Shown here in pieces: positions 25,321-34,183 of a stretch of 64,000 nucleotides of DNA (within the stretch, counting starts at the first letter, position 1; every line of letters begins with the position of its first letter). The notes below the pieces were generated by a model, which was not told where the DNA came from, did no database searches, and saw only the letters and a list, made by a program, of their open reading frames with translations. The DNA comes from Novipirellula galeiformis (GTDB taxonomy: Bacteria; Planctomycetota; Planctomycetia; Pirellulales; Pirellulaceae), in NCBI RefSeq assembly GCF_007860095.1, contig NZ_SJPT01000017.1:1-64000 (forward strand), written 5' to 3'. The translations under genes and the position numbers were made by a program.

Positions 25321-26762
25321 ATTCACCGGAACATTTCAGGGCCACCGCCGGTGAACCCGTTCCCGACGCCCACGATGCCGATTTGTCCGAACTTGCTCGC
25401 AAGCTGCCCGATGCTGGCGGACGCGCGACCACCGTCCGGTACCGCGTCATCGGTGTCAGCGTGTTGATGGCGTTCATCCTCTATCTGGACCGCGTTTGCC
25501 TGGGAGAGATCGTCAAGCTGGAGATGTTTCTGGCAGATTTTAGCGGCGATGCCACGGGCGTCGAGATGGACCAGGATGTGTTGCGGGCTCGAATCGGTGA
25601 CACCTTGGCGGCCTTCTTCTGGACCTACGCTAGCTTTCAAATCCCAGCGGGTTGGGCCAGCGATCGGTTCGGCGCCCGCAAGATGTTAACCTTCTACATC
25701 GCAGCTTGGTCGCTGATGACAATTGCGACCGGGTTAGCCGCCACGTTGACCGGGCTATTGTTCGCTCGCTTGGCATTGGGGCTGGCCCAGGCAGGTGCAT
25801 ACCCGACATCGGGCGGCGTGATCCGCCGCTGGTTTCGAACCGAGAACCGCTCCATTGCCAGCGGTTGGGTGTCGATGGGCGGACGTATTGGCGGTGCCGT
25901 TGCGCCGGTGCTGACCGTTTTCGCGGCCAACCAAATTGGATCGTGGCGAATCGTCCTCGGCATCTACGGGATCGTCGGCTTGGCCACCGCGGCGATCTAC
26001 TACTGGGTTGTGCGAGAACGCCCCTCCGAACACCCGGACGTCAATGAAGCCGAAGCGAAATGGATCGGATCGCCTGCAGACGACCATCGCAGCGAAGTCG
26101 GCGACATTTTGCCGATGCTGTGGGCTTGTTGCCTCAGCCGAACATTGTGGTTGAATTCAATCGTTCAGTTTGCGACGAACGTGGGCTGGGCATTTCTGAT
26201 CACGTGGCTGCCAACCTATTTGATCGACCGCGGGCTCAGCGAGTTCAACGGCGGGGTGCTGCTGACGATTATATTGGGTGTCGGAATTCCAGCCCAATTG
26301 ATCGGCGGATGGATCGGCGATTGGTGCGTGATCCGCTACGGAATCCGTTGGGGCCGTGTGCTGCCGGTCGCCGTAAGCAGCATGATCGCGGGACTCGCGT
26401 ACGTCGCCTGCATCGGGTTCGATCAAGTTTGGATGGTGGTGACCTGTTTTGCGATCGTTTCGTTCATGACGGATGTCAAGAACCCACCGTTCTGGGCACT
26501 GATTCAAGACATTGGTGGCCGCAATACGTCAGGGATCTTCGCGTGGTCCAACATGTGGGGCAACTTTGGCGCGGCATTGACGTCATCGGTGCTGCCAAGA
26601 TTAGCGACACTCGGTGCCAGCATGGGGTACGGCAATGGCGATTCGTTCATGTTTGTATTCCTGGGCGGCGCCTTCTTTTTGTCCGGCATCGCGGTGCTGG
26701 GGATGGACGCTACCAAACTAGTACAGCCGCCTCGGGACGCCGACTCCGGAGCATCCTCTTGA
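25305..26762 (+). CDS. major facilitator superfamily transporter (anion:cation symporter type)
   Basis: About 485 residues. A polar N-terminal tail of 45 residues is followed by roughly 12 hydrophobic helices. Family signals: FILYLDRVCLGE in helix 1, FQIPAGWASDRFGARKM (the loop 2-3 motif G..sDR.G.R), and LGLAQAGAYPTSGGVIRRWF as in glucarate/galactonate/phthalate-type ACS transporters. An unusual 30-residue insertion with acidic residues follows helix 1. The open frame begins at a TTG (25281); the ATG at 25305, with GAGAG upstream, is preferred, giving a 16-bp overlap with the preceding gene. As the last gene of the cluster it probably imports the substrate handled by the M81/PLP enzymes; the substrate itself is unknown. 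Confidence 0.88.
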   Translation: MPDDLNSPEHFRATAGEPVPDAHDADLSELARKLPDAGGRATTVRYRVIGVSVLMAFILYLDRVCLGEIVKLEMFLADFSGDATGVEMDQDVLRARIGDTLAAFFWTYASFQIPAGWASDRFGARKMLTFYIAAWSLMTIATGLAATLTGLLFARLALGLAQAGAYPTSGGVIRRWFRTENRSIASGWVSMGGRIGGAVAPVLTVFAANQIGSWRIVLGIYGIVGLATAAIYYWVVRERPSEHPDVNEAEAKWIGSPADDHRSEVGDILPMLWACCLSRTLWLNSIVQFATNVGWAFLITWLPTYLIDRGLSEFNGGVLLTIILGVGIPAQLIGGWIGDWCVIRYGIRWGRVLPVAVSSMIAGLAYVACIGFDQVWMVVTCFAIVSFMTDVKNPPFWALIQDIGGRNTSGIFAWSNMWGNFGAALTSSVLPRLATLGASMGYGNGDSFMFVFLGGAFFLSGIAVLGMDATKLVQPPRDADSGASS

Positions 26763-26771
26763 GTTTTGCGA

Positions 26772-26826
26772 TTGTGTTAAACACACGCTAAACGCGGGAG
26801 ATCACGCGACGGCTCCTCAATTCAAC
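26772..26826 (+). promoter_or_regulatory. conserved 55-bp upstream element, copy A (before sialidase 1)
   Basis: TTGTGTTAAACACACGCTAA ... CTCAATTCAAC. Ungapped alignment to copies B (30510-30564) and C (34637-34691) over all 55 bp. It lies 73 bp before the sialidase ATG. It contains TGTGTT-A-AACACA, a perfect inverted pair that copies B and C have only in part. TGCTACGAT about 20 bp beyond the element resembles an extended -10. Operator/promoter role is inferred from position and conservation. Confidence 0.6.
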
Positions 26827-26899
26827 CTCGTGGCAAACAATTCGGGATCATGCTACGATCCACGACGACACGTCTCCCACCTTAGAAAAAATCATCACC

Positions 26900-28066
26900 A
26901 TGCGACTTCACTGCTCAGCTTCGATTTTTGCCCTATCCATCGCGACTTGCCTTGTGGCCGCGACCGCTCACGGCCAACAGGCAACGCCACAAGGCGTGGC
27001 CCCAGGGATCGAAAAACCACTGCGGATTTCCCCCCGACCTGAAAATGGCCGGAACAGCGAGGGAGATTTTATCCAACTCAAAGACGGACGACTTTTGCTC
27101 GTTTACACGAAGTTCATCGGTACCGGCGATCACGCTCCCGCCGAACTCGTGGCACGGCACTCCACAGACGGTGGCGAGACGTGGAGCGAAGAGGATATGC
27201 CGATTCTCTCACGAAAGTCGGGCGAGACGAACTTGATGTCGGTTTCACTGCTGCGTCTGCAAGATGACCGGATCGCACTGTTTTATGCCCTAAAATATGT
27301 GGGTCCGCCGGGAACAAAGTATTCACAACTGGATCATATCGTGATGCGCACCAGCGCTGACGAAGGGGCGACATGGTCGGAGCCGACCTACGTAGTGCCG
27401 AAAGACCAACCGGGCTATCGCGTACTCAACAATGACCGCGTGATCCAGCTGAAGTCTGGTCGGCTGGTGGTGCCACTGGCCGTTCACTATCTACCAGGTT
27501 GGTCGGGGTGGCGGAACTCGGCGCAGATCGTTTGTTACCTATCCGATGACAATGGCAAGACATGGCGCGCGAGCACCAGCACGCTGGAATCCGAACTACT
27601 GGCTCAGGAACCCGGCGTGGTGGAATTAAAGAATGACGAATTGATGATCTTCTGTCGCAGCCGTGATTGCCAGCTCGTCTCGCATTCCAAAGATGGTGGC
27701 GAGACGTGGTCCGCGCTGCAGCGATCGAACATCGCTCAACCAGCCACCTCGCCGGCTTCGATCGAACGAATCCCATCAACCGGTGATTTGCTATTGGTGT
27801 GGAATAATGGCGACGACCCACTGGCCGCCGTCAAGCCGACCGGCCGTCGCCCATTTACAGCGGCGATCTCTAAAGATGAAGGTGCCACGTGGCAGCACAT
27901 GCGGAACATCGGCACCGATCCACAGGGTTGGTATTGCTACACGGCGATCGAGTTCGTTGGTGATCACGTGGTGCTGGGCCATTGCGAATACCCCGGCTTG
28001 AATTCACTGCAAATCACTCGTTTCCCGGTCACTTGGCTGTACCAGTCAAGCGACGCCGCCGAGTGA
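26900..28066 (+). CDS. secreted sialidase-fold (BNR/Asp-box) protein, copy 1
   Basis: 388 residues: a signal peptide (cleavage near residue 25, ATAHG), then a six-bladed sialidase-type propeller. Five Asp-boxes are visible (S-x-D-x-G-x-T-W) at about 88, 152, 215, 263 and 324. VLNNDRVIQLKSGRLVVPLA and MRTSADEG are typical of exo-sialidase-like proteins widespread in planctomycetes (DUF/BNR_2 group). True sialidases need an Arg triad, Tyr and Glu that I cannot place with confidence, so the substrate might be another glycoside. Copy 2 at 30639 differs at about 17 residues. Before this ATG the sequence is AGAAAAAATC; copy 2 has AGAAAAGGTC, so the ribosome site is weaker here. Preceded by regulatory element A. 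Confidence 0.85.
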   Translation: MRLHCSASIFALSIATCLVAATAHGQQATPQGVAPGIEKPLRISPRPENGRNSEGDFIQLKDGRLLLVYTKFIGTGDHAPAELVARHSTDGGETWSEEDMPILSRKSGETNLMSVSLLRLQDDRIALFYALKYVGPPGTKYSQLDHIVMRTSADEGATWSEPTYVVPKDQPGYRVLNNDRVIQLKSGRLVVPLAVHYLPGWSGWRNSAQIVCYLSDDNGKTWRASTSTLESELLAQEPGVVELKNDELMIFCRSRDCQLVSHSKDGGETWSALQRSNIAQPATSPASIERIPSTGDLLLVWNNGDDPLAAVKPTGRRPFTAAISKDEGATWQHMRNIGTDPQGWYCYTAIEFVGDHVVLGHCEYPGLNSLQITRFPVTWLYQSSDAAE

Positions 28067-28193
28067 CTCACGCCACTTAGTTCGACGTTCGCAGCTTTAC
28101 TGCTGCTTGTTAGCAAACCTTTTAACGAAAACGGCCTCCGGGTTGCAGGCGATTGCCTGTGCTTACCCCCCCCATTCAAGGAGGCCGCTTTCA

Positions 28194-28800
28194 ATGGACA
28201 TTGCAACATCTCTTATGCCACTTCAGCAAGCCTTCACCGCCGCGATGACCGAGCCAACCGCCCAGTCGTTTCGGAAACCCATCGTCGGCTGAATCATCGC
28301 GCCTAGGTGAACCATCCTGGGCGGAATTTGAGCCACCAACGCAACCAAGCATCACAGCGCCTACCACGGTGTCTTTGCTTCGGCGCGATGGTCGATCGAG
28401 CTGGCCTGGCTCTGGTTGATCGGGTCGTCAACGATACCGATCAAGCCACCGATTATCTCGTCGGTGATGACACGCTCATCCACAAGACAGGATTGAAGGT
28501 CGACGGCGCAGGCATGCGCCGCGATGCCTGCCAAAGCTCCAGCGGCTTCACCTAAAACCAAGACGAACAAGAAGCTCCGCCGCGAGCACCACCAGAAAAC
28601 CGACTGGACGCGAGAGATGATCCATCATTCTGGCAGATCATGCGGCCGACAAATCCTTGCATTTCCTGGGTAATTCGGCCCACACCAGCGGCCGAACGCT
28701 CGCTCGACCGCCGGTGTGCATGTCGCCAGCCGCATCGGCAAAGACGCTCGACGGTGTAGCGCCCTCTCGCCTGCGTAGTGCCTTAAAACGGATGCCATCG
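28194..28800 (+). pseudogene. decayed DDE transposase (IS701/IS4-like), inserted in module 1
   Basis: It starts with an excellent ribosome site (AAGGAGG) and the frame MDIATSLMPLQQAFTAAMTE, then PTAQSF, typical of the N-terminus of this transposase group. The same frame continues through in-frame stops: IVG-stop-IIAPR-stop-TILGGI-stop, then ATNATKHHSAYHGVFASARW. The stops sit where a functional copy would have GW and RR. After a frame shift, YLVGDDTLIHKTG and KVDGAGMRRD give the first catalytic Asp region. An inverted pair CGGCCTCC...GGAGGCCG (28134-28184) precedes it. Module 2 lacks this insert, which accounts for most of the longer gap (28067-29058). The end coordinate is approximate; nothing is seen from about 28800 to 29058 except a GCCTGCCCG...TTTGAT stretch shared with module 2. 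Confidence 0.6.
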
Positions 28801-29058
28801 GTATCCCTACCTCGCTGCTAACCACCGTCGGAGGCAGGCAATTCACCGCAATCACCGGTGGGCACCGGAGCCTGCCCGCTTTGGCCTTGATGCAGAAAAA
28901 GCCAGCGGATCAGCTACCCAAGAATGCGAGTTGTTTTTTGTTGCACCTGAGATCATTCTACAATACGCTTTAGCGTCAGCTTTCGTCACGCTATCGCGAA
29001 ACTAGGGGCTCACAGCATTCCCTTTCACTTGCGTCCTCATTTCCAACGGAAGAACTTC

Positions 29059-30006
29059 ATGAACGACCTCCTCCCTCAACGCTCCAGAGCGCAGCACTCG
29101 CGCGGCTTTACCCTCGTTGAATTACTTGTCGTCATCGCCATCATCGGAGTGTTGGTGGGACTGCTGTTGCCGGCCGTGCAAGCGGCACGCGAAGCGGCAC
29201 GGCGGATGCAATGCTCGAATAATTTCAAGCAAGTGGGACTGGCCATGCACAATTACCACGACTCACATCTTAAGTTTCCGATGGGCGCCGGAATTACGGG
29301 TGGGTGCAGCGGAGAAACCGGGCGTCACATTTTTTCATGGGGTGTTCACATCCTGCCTTACCTGGAACAGGCGAGCCTCTACGATAACGTAATCTTTGAA
29401 AGCTCCGGGGATGTGGTCAATCTGGCAGCCAATTACACCACGGACAATTTTTTAACGCCTGTAGAGGCGTACCTTTGTCCCAGCAATCCCCAGGGTGACA
29501 AATTGGTCAATTCCGGGTTCAGTGCCGCCTTGAATGGAATCGGAATGCCGCGCACGGACATGGCGGGCGTGGCCGACTCTCGCAGTTGGAAATGTTTTTA
29601 TTCCTCGGGTACCGAGGGTGTGCGACCGACGCCTTCAGGAGATGGCGTTTTGTATGCATTCTCAAAAACAAAGTTTCGCGACATCATCGATGGAACGTCG
29701 AACACATTGATGGTGGGAGAAATCACAGGAGACCCCCGGACCGCAACCGGCAATGCAAACTTGAACGGCACTTCCTACACGGTATACGACGTTTACGACA
29801 CATCGGCCGGTATCAATGGACCTTTTACGGTTCCAGGCGGTGGCCCCTATGCGTTCCGACCCCAGGGATTTTCCAGCTTTCACCCAGGTGGGTGTCACTT
29901 CCTCTTCTCTGACGGCTCCGTTCACTTCCTGTCGGAAAACATGGACTCGGGAATTCTCGCAGCACTGACAACACGCTTGAATGGCGAAACGATCGGTGAA
30001 TTTTAA
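29059..30006 (+). CDS. DUF1559 protein with prepilin-type N-terminus, copy 1
   Basis: 315 residues from the ATG at 29059 (the frame reaches back to a TTG at 29029). The N-terminus has RGFTLVELLVVIAIIGVLVG, the class III/type IV prepilin cleavage site (G|FTLVE) plus hydrophobic helix. LLPAVQAAREAARRMQCSNN, the DUF1559 signature, follows. The C-terminus has HPGGCHFLFSDGSVHFL: H, nine residues, then DG, the H-X9-DG motif of planctomycete pseudopilin-like proteins. These are exported and probably assembled at the cell surface; function unproven. It follows sialidase 1 with the transposase relic between. Copy 2 lies at 32097. Confidence 0.92.
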   Translation: MNDLLPQRSRAQHSRGFTLVELLVVIAIIGVLVGLLLPAVQAAREAARRMQCSNNFKQVGLAMHNYHDSHLKFPMGAGITGGCSGETGRHIFSWGVHILPYLEQASLYDNVIFESSGDVVNLAANYTTDNFLTPVEAYLCPSNPQGDKLVNSGFSAALNGIGMPRTDMAGVADSRSWKCFYSSGTEGVRPTPSGDGVLYAFSKTKFRDIIDGTSNTLMVGEITGDPRTATGNANLNGTSYTVYDVYDTSAGINGPFTVPGGGPYAFRPQGFSSFHPGGCHFLFSDGSVHFLSENMDSGILAALTTRLNGETIGEF

Positions 30007-30055
30007 GAAGTTTTCCAGGAACCGGAGACGCTCCTTACTGGCGCGTCATGATTAG

Positions 30056-30494
30056 CACCGAGGGACAGAGCATCGTTCCAGGCCACGTGTATCACCCTAC
30101 TGGGGTGTGGCGATGGCTTGGGACGTTTTGTGATTTGAAAAACGGTGTTGAGGTGTTAAATCGCTTCGAAATGATACTCATGTCGCAGTTCCGGCGACAC
30201 GGTTTCCTAGCTCCATCGTCGGATCGTTCAAGCTGGATTCAGCACTCGATGAATCATCGCCACGGACGATCGCCCCGCCGCCAGAAGTTCGCGTGCCCCG
30301 CGACAAAGGTAGTACCGCCGCAGCGCTCGGTGACAGCACATTGAATCTGCGCGGCACAAAACAGACCTGAAAAACACAAGATGCACTATCTGCTCGGGGC
30401 CAAACCGGGCGATCACAAATACTTGTTTGACCAAGTGATTGACGAAATGTCGACCGTGGCTTGGCTGACTCGCTGGCCACCGGAAACCATCACG
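30056..30494 (+). pseudogene. degenerate transposase fragment, module 1 copy
   Basis: This block (from CACCGAGGGACAGAGC) aligns over about 430 bp with 33741-34183, after the second DUF1559 gene. Its last part, from ATG at 30381, reads MHYLLGAKPGDHKYLFDQVI, then DEMSTVAWLTRW. LGAKPGDHxxLF is typical of DDE transposases. The rest has no continuous frame. Because both modules carry it at the same relative place, the insertion predates the duplication. Fills the gap 30007-30509. Confidence 0.55.
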
Positions 30495-30509
30495 CAACTC
30501 TTTTTGTGT

Positions 30510-30564
30510 TTGTGTTAGATAAACGCTAAACGCGCGAGATCACGCGATGGTTTCTCAATTCAAC
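30510..30564 (+). promoter_or_regulatory. conserved 55-bp upstream element, copy B (before sialidase 2)
   Basis: TTGTGTTAGATAAACGCTAA ... CTCAATTCAAC; seven differences from copy A by my count, no gaps. It ends 74 bp before the sialidase 2 ATG. TTGCTACGATCTT downstream matches the extended -10-like sequence of copy A. Confidence 0.6.
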
Positions 30565-30638
30565 AAGCGTCTGGTGCATGTTCGGGATCTTGCTACGATC
30601 TTCAACGACACGTCTCCACCTTAGAAAAGGTCATCATT

Positions 30639-31805
30639 ATGCGACTTCACTACCGAGCTTCGATCTTTGCTCTGTCCATCGCGACTTGCCTTGTGGCCGC
30701 GACCGCTCACGGCCAACAGGCAACGCCACAAGGCGTGGCCCCAGGGATCGAAAAACCACTGCGGATTTCCCCCCGACCTGAAAATGGCCGGAACAGCGAG
30801 GGAGATTTTATCCAACTCAAAGACGGACGACTTTTGCTCGTTTACACGAAGTTCATCGGTACCGGCGATCACGCTCCCGCCGAACTCGTGGCACGGCACT
30901 CCACAGACGGTGGCAAGACGTGGAGCGAAGAGGATATGCCGATTCTCTCACGAAAGTCGGGCGAGACGAACTTGATGTCGGTCTCCCTACTGCGTCTGCA
31001 AGATGACCGGATCGCACTGTTTTATGTCCAGAAATATGTGGGTCCGCCGGGAACAAAGTATTCACAACTCGATTATATCTTGATGCGCACCAGTGCTGAC
31101 GAAGGGGCGACATGGTCGGAGCCGACCTACGTAGTGCCGAAAGACGAACCAGGCTATCGCGTGCTCAACAATGACCGCGTGATCCAGCTGAAGTCTGGTC
31201 GGCTGGTGGTTCCGCTGGCTGTTCACTATTTACCGGGCTGGTCGGGGTGGCGGAACTCGGCGCAGATCGTTTGCTACCTATCCGATGACAATGGCAAGAC
31301 ATGGCGCGTGAGCACCAGCACGTTGGAATCCGAACTGCTGGCCCAGGAACCCGGCGTGGTGGAATTAAAGAGCGGTGAACTGATGATGTTCGTTCGCAGT
31401 CGCGATTGTCAACTTGTCTCGCATTCCAAAGATGGTGGCGAAACGTGGTCGGCGATGCAGCGATCGAATATCGCCCAGCCGAGCGCCTCGCCGGCTTCGA
31501 TCGAACGAATCCCATCAACCGGTGATTTGCTATTGGTGTGGAATAACGGCGACGACCCGCTGGCCGCAGTCAAGCCGACCGGCCGTCGCCCATTTACAGC
31601 GGCGATCTCTAAAGATGAAGGTGCCACGTGGCAGCACATGCGGAACATCGGCACCGATCCACAGGGTTGGTATTGCTACACGGCGATCGAGTTCGTTGGT
31701 GATCACGTGGTGCTAGGGCATTGCGAGTACCCCGGTTTGAATTCACTGCAAATCACTCGTTTCCCGGTCACTTGGCTGTACCAGTCAAGCGACGCCGCCG
31801 AGTGA
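30639..31805 (+). CDS. secreted sialidase-fold (BNR/Asp-box) protein, copy 2
   Basis: 388 residues, same architecture as copy 1: signal peptide ending near ATAHG, then five Asp-boxes at the same positions. About 17 amino-acid differences from copy 1, clustered at residues 96-173 and 223-283; a 240-bp stretch near the 5' end (30675-30914) is identical in DNA to 26936-27175. AAAAGG stands 9 nt before the ATG, a better ribosome site than in copy 1. The DUF1559 gene follows after 291 bp without the transposase relic found in module 1. The changes include GGETWS to GGKTWS in the first Asp-box and FCRSRD to FVRSRD. Substrate as uncertain as for copy 1. Confidence 0.85.
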   Translation: MRLHYRASIFALSIATCLVAATAHGQQATPQGVAPGIEKPLRISPRPENGRNSEGDFIQLKDGRLLLVYTKFIGTGDHAPAELVARHSTDGGKTWSEEDMPILSRKSGETNLMSVSLLRLQDDRIALFYVQKYVGPPGTKYSQLDYILMRTSADEGATWSEPTYVVPKDEPGYRVLNNDRVIQLKSGRLVVPLAVHYLPGWSGWRNSAQIVCYLSDDNGKTWRVSTSTLESELLAQEPGVVELKSGELMMFVRSRDCQLVSHSKDGGETWSAMQRSNIAQPSASPASIERIPSTGDLLLVWNNGDDPLAAVKPTGRRPFTAAISKDEGATWQHMRNIGTDPQGWYCYTAIEFVGDHVVLGHCEYPGLNSLQITRFPVTWLYQSSDAAE

Positions 31806-32096
31806 CCCACATCACTCAACGTGGCCACCGCCCGCACCCCCACCGGGCGGGCAGTCACCGTAGGGGCTAGGCAATCCACCGCTGTCACCGGTGAGCCTGC
31901 CCGCCTTGGCTTTGATTTTCATACTGAAAACCAAAAAGGGATCAGCCACAGAAAACATGCATTAATCCCCGTTGCCCTAAAGATCGTTTTGCAATAGGTT
32001 TTGACAGCATTCCTTACCACATTAGCGTGCCGTTGGTGACTCCCGCTTCCCGTTTCACGAGTCACTAGCGACCTCATTTCCCAACATAATAATCTC

Positions 32097-33065
32097 ATGA
32101 ACCACATCCACCCTCAACGTTACCACCTCCTCCCTCAACGTTCCGGAGTCCAGCACTCACGCGGCTTTACCCTCGTTGAATTACTTGTCGTCATCGCCAT
32201 CATCGGAGTGTTGGTGGGATTGCTGTTGCCGGCCGTGCAAGCGGCACGCGAAGCGGCGCGACGGATGCAATGCTCGAATAATTTCAAGCAAGTGGGATTG
32301 GCTATGCACAATTACCACGACTCACATCGTGTGTTTCCGATGGGTGCCGGAATCACGGGTGGGTGCAGCGGAGAAACCGGACGCCACATTTTCTCGTGGG
32401 GGGTCCACATCCTTCCCTACCTGGAGCAGGCGAGCCTCTACGACAACGTGATCTTTGAAAATTCAGCGGAAGTGGTCAACTTGGCTGCCAATTACACCAC
32501 GGACAATTTCCTAACGCCTGTAGAGGCTTATCTTTGTCCCAGCAATCCACAGGGCGACAAACTGGTCAATTCCGGGTTCGGTGCCTCGCTAAACGGAGTT
32601 GGGATGCCACGCACGGACATGGCGGGCGTAGCCGATTCTCGCAGCTGGAAATGTTTTTATTCCTCGGGTACCGAGGGTGTGCGACCGACGTCTACTGGAG
32701 ATGGCGTTTTGTATGCATTCTCAAAAACAAAGTTTCGCGACATCATCGATGGAACGTCGAACACGTTGATGGTGGGAGAAATCACTGGAGACATCCGAAC
32801 CGCAACCGGTTTTTCAACCTTGAACGGAACCTCGTACACGGTATATGACGTTTACGACACATCGGCCGGAATCAATGGCCCCTTTACGGTTCCAGGCGGT
32901 GGCACCTTTGCGTTCCGCCCCCAGGGATTCTCCAGCTTTCATCCAGGTGGGGGACACTTCCTCTTCTCTGACGGCTCTGTTCACTTCCTGTCGGAAAACA
33001 TGGACTCGGGAATTCTCTCAGCACTGACGACACGCTTAGGTGGCGAAACGGTCGGCGAATACTAA
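32097..33065 (+). CDS. DUF1559 protein with prepilin-type N-terminus, copy 2
   Basis: 322 residues. It starts MNHIHPQRYHLLPQRSG, with a seven-residue extension compared with copy 1, then the identical prepilin segment RGFTLVELLVVIAIIGVLVG. The DUF1559 core closely follows copy 1, with scattered substitutions (GDPRTATG to GDIRTATG; ANLNGTSY to STLNGTSY). The C-terminal H-X9-DG motif is HPGGGHFLFSDGS. The cysteine of copy 1 (HPGGC) is replaced by Gly here. It is followed by a small lipoprotein gene that module 1 lacks. Export and surface assembly are inferred from the pseudopilin-type start. Confidence 0.92.
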   Translation: MNHIHPQRYHLLPQRSGVQHSRGFTLVELLVVIAIIGVLVGLLLPAVQAAREAARRMQCSNNFKQVGLAMHNYHDSHRVFPMGAGITGGCSGETGRHIFSWGVHILPYLEQASLYDNVIFENSAEVVNLAANYTTDNFLTPVEAYLCPSNPQGDKLVNSGFGASLNGVGMPRTDMAGVADSRSWKCFYSSGTEGVRPTSTGDGVLYAFSKTKFRDIIDGTSNTLMVGEITGDIRTATGFSTLNGTSYTVYDVYDTSAGINGPFTVPGGGTFAFRPQGFSSFHPGGGHFLFSDGSVHFLSENMDSGILSALTTRLGGETVGEY

Positions 33066-33319
33066 AGAGTTTTTCAGGAAGCCGGAGACGCTCCTTACGG
33101 TCACGCAATGATTGGCCCCAAAGAGGCCAATCATTTATCCTCGAGTGGAACTCGGGGACGTGAGGCTCACGAGCGTTTCCAGCCTCGATAAGGGTGATCG
33201 CACAACCTGACTGCAAACTTGCGGTCCCCACGGTCGAAACGACATCGTGGCCAATCGCAAACTCCGGCGCTCCCACTACAACAACGAAACAACCCAACTT
33301 CATTTAGCAGGATAAACTG

Positions 33320-33736
33320 GTGTTCAAAACTGTATCAATGTGTGTACTGGTCTGCTTGACCATCGGGTGCGGAACAGAGAACGAGATCGGTCGGCGACCG
33401 GTCAACGGAACCGTGACATTCGACGGCAAACCGCTTGCGTCCGGCCAGATTCGATTTGTTCCCGTGCCGTCCGGCCCCGTGGGCGTTGCTGCCATTTCCC
33501 AGGGCAAGTATGAAGTCACGAACAAGGGCGGCGTTCCGTTGGGCGAAACCAAAGTGGAAATCGTCGCCACCAATGATGCGGCTCCAATGACGCTTGAGGA
33601 AATGGATGCCAACCCCAATTCCAAACCACCACAGGCTCTCGTCATTCCGCCTAAGTACAACCAGGCATCAGAACTGCGAGCCACCATCGAATCTGGCTCC
33701 GGCATGCAAACAGCAGACTTTGAGCTGACGAAATAG
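33320..33736 (+). CDS. small lipoprotein of the DUF1559-associated type
   Basis: 138 residues from a GTG at 33320, with AGGA 8 nt upstream. MFKTVSMCVLVCLTIGCGTE is a lipoprotein signal: the lipobox LTIGC puts the lipidated cysteine at about residue 17. The mature part, RRPVNGTVTFDGKPLASGQI, then RFVP, is the carboxypeptidase-regulatory-like (beta-sandwich) start typical of the small lipoproteins encoded after DUF1559 genes in planctomycetes; KYEVTNKGGVPLGETKVEIV continues the fold. The role is unknown, probably structural at the membrane. Module 1 has no counterpart; its sequence jumps from just after the DUF1559 stop to CACCGAGGGACAG. Confidence 0.82.
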   Translation: MFKTVSMCVLVCLTIGCGTENEIGRRPVNGTVTFDGKPLASGQIRFVPVPSGPVGVAAISQGKYEVTNKGGVPLGETKVEIVATNDAAPMTLEEMDANPNSKPPQALVIPPKYNQASELRATIESGSGMQTADFELTK

Positions 33737-33740
33737 AAAG

Positions 33741-34183
33741 CACCGAGGGACAGAGCATTGCTCCTGAGCACATGAATCACCCTATTCGGAGGTGGCGATG
33801 GCTTGGGACGTTTTGTGATTTGGAAAACGGCATCGAGGTGTTAAATCACCTCGAGACAATGCTCATGTTGCGGTTCCGGCGACGCGGATTCATAGCTCCA
33901 TCATCGGATCGTTCAACCTGGATTTTGGACACGATGAAGCATCGCCACGGACGATAGATCAGCCGCCAGAAGTTCGCGAACTCCTCGGCAAAGGTGGCAC
34001 CGCCGCAGCGTTCGGTAACAACACACCGAGCCTGCGCCGCACATAGCAAACTTGCAAAACACAAAATACACTATCTGCTCGGGGCCAAACCGGGTGATCA
34101 CAAACACTTGTTTGCTCAAGTGATTGACGAAATGTCGACCGCGGCTCAGCTGACTCGCCGGCCACTGGAAACCATCACGTGAC
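33741..34183 (+). pseudogene. degenerate transposase fragment, module 2 copy
   Basis: Counterpart of 30056-30494. The end encodes HYLLGAKPGDHKHLFAQVID, then EMSTAAQLTRRPLE; the initial ATG of the module 1 fragment has become ATA. It runs to CATCACGTGAC (34173-34183), where a second, unrelated remnant begins. Confidence 0.55.

Noticed and set aside
26772-26826. CRP-like operator in the 55-bp element
   Set aside because: The inverted TGTGTT-A-AACACA in copy A is not kept in copies B and C, so I do not name a regulator.
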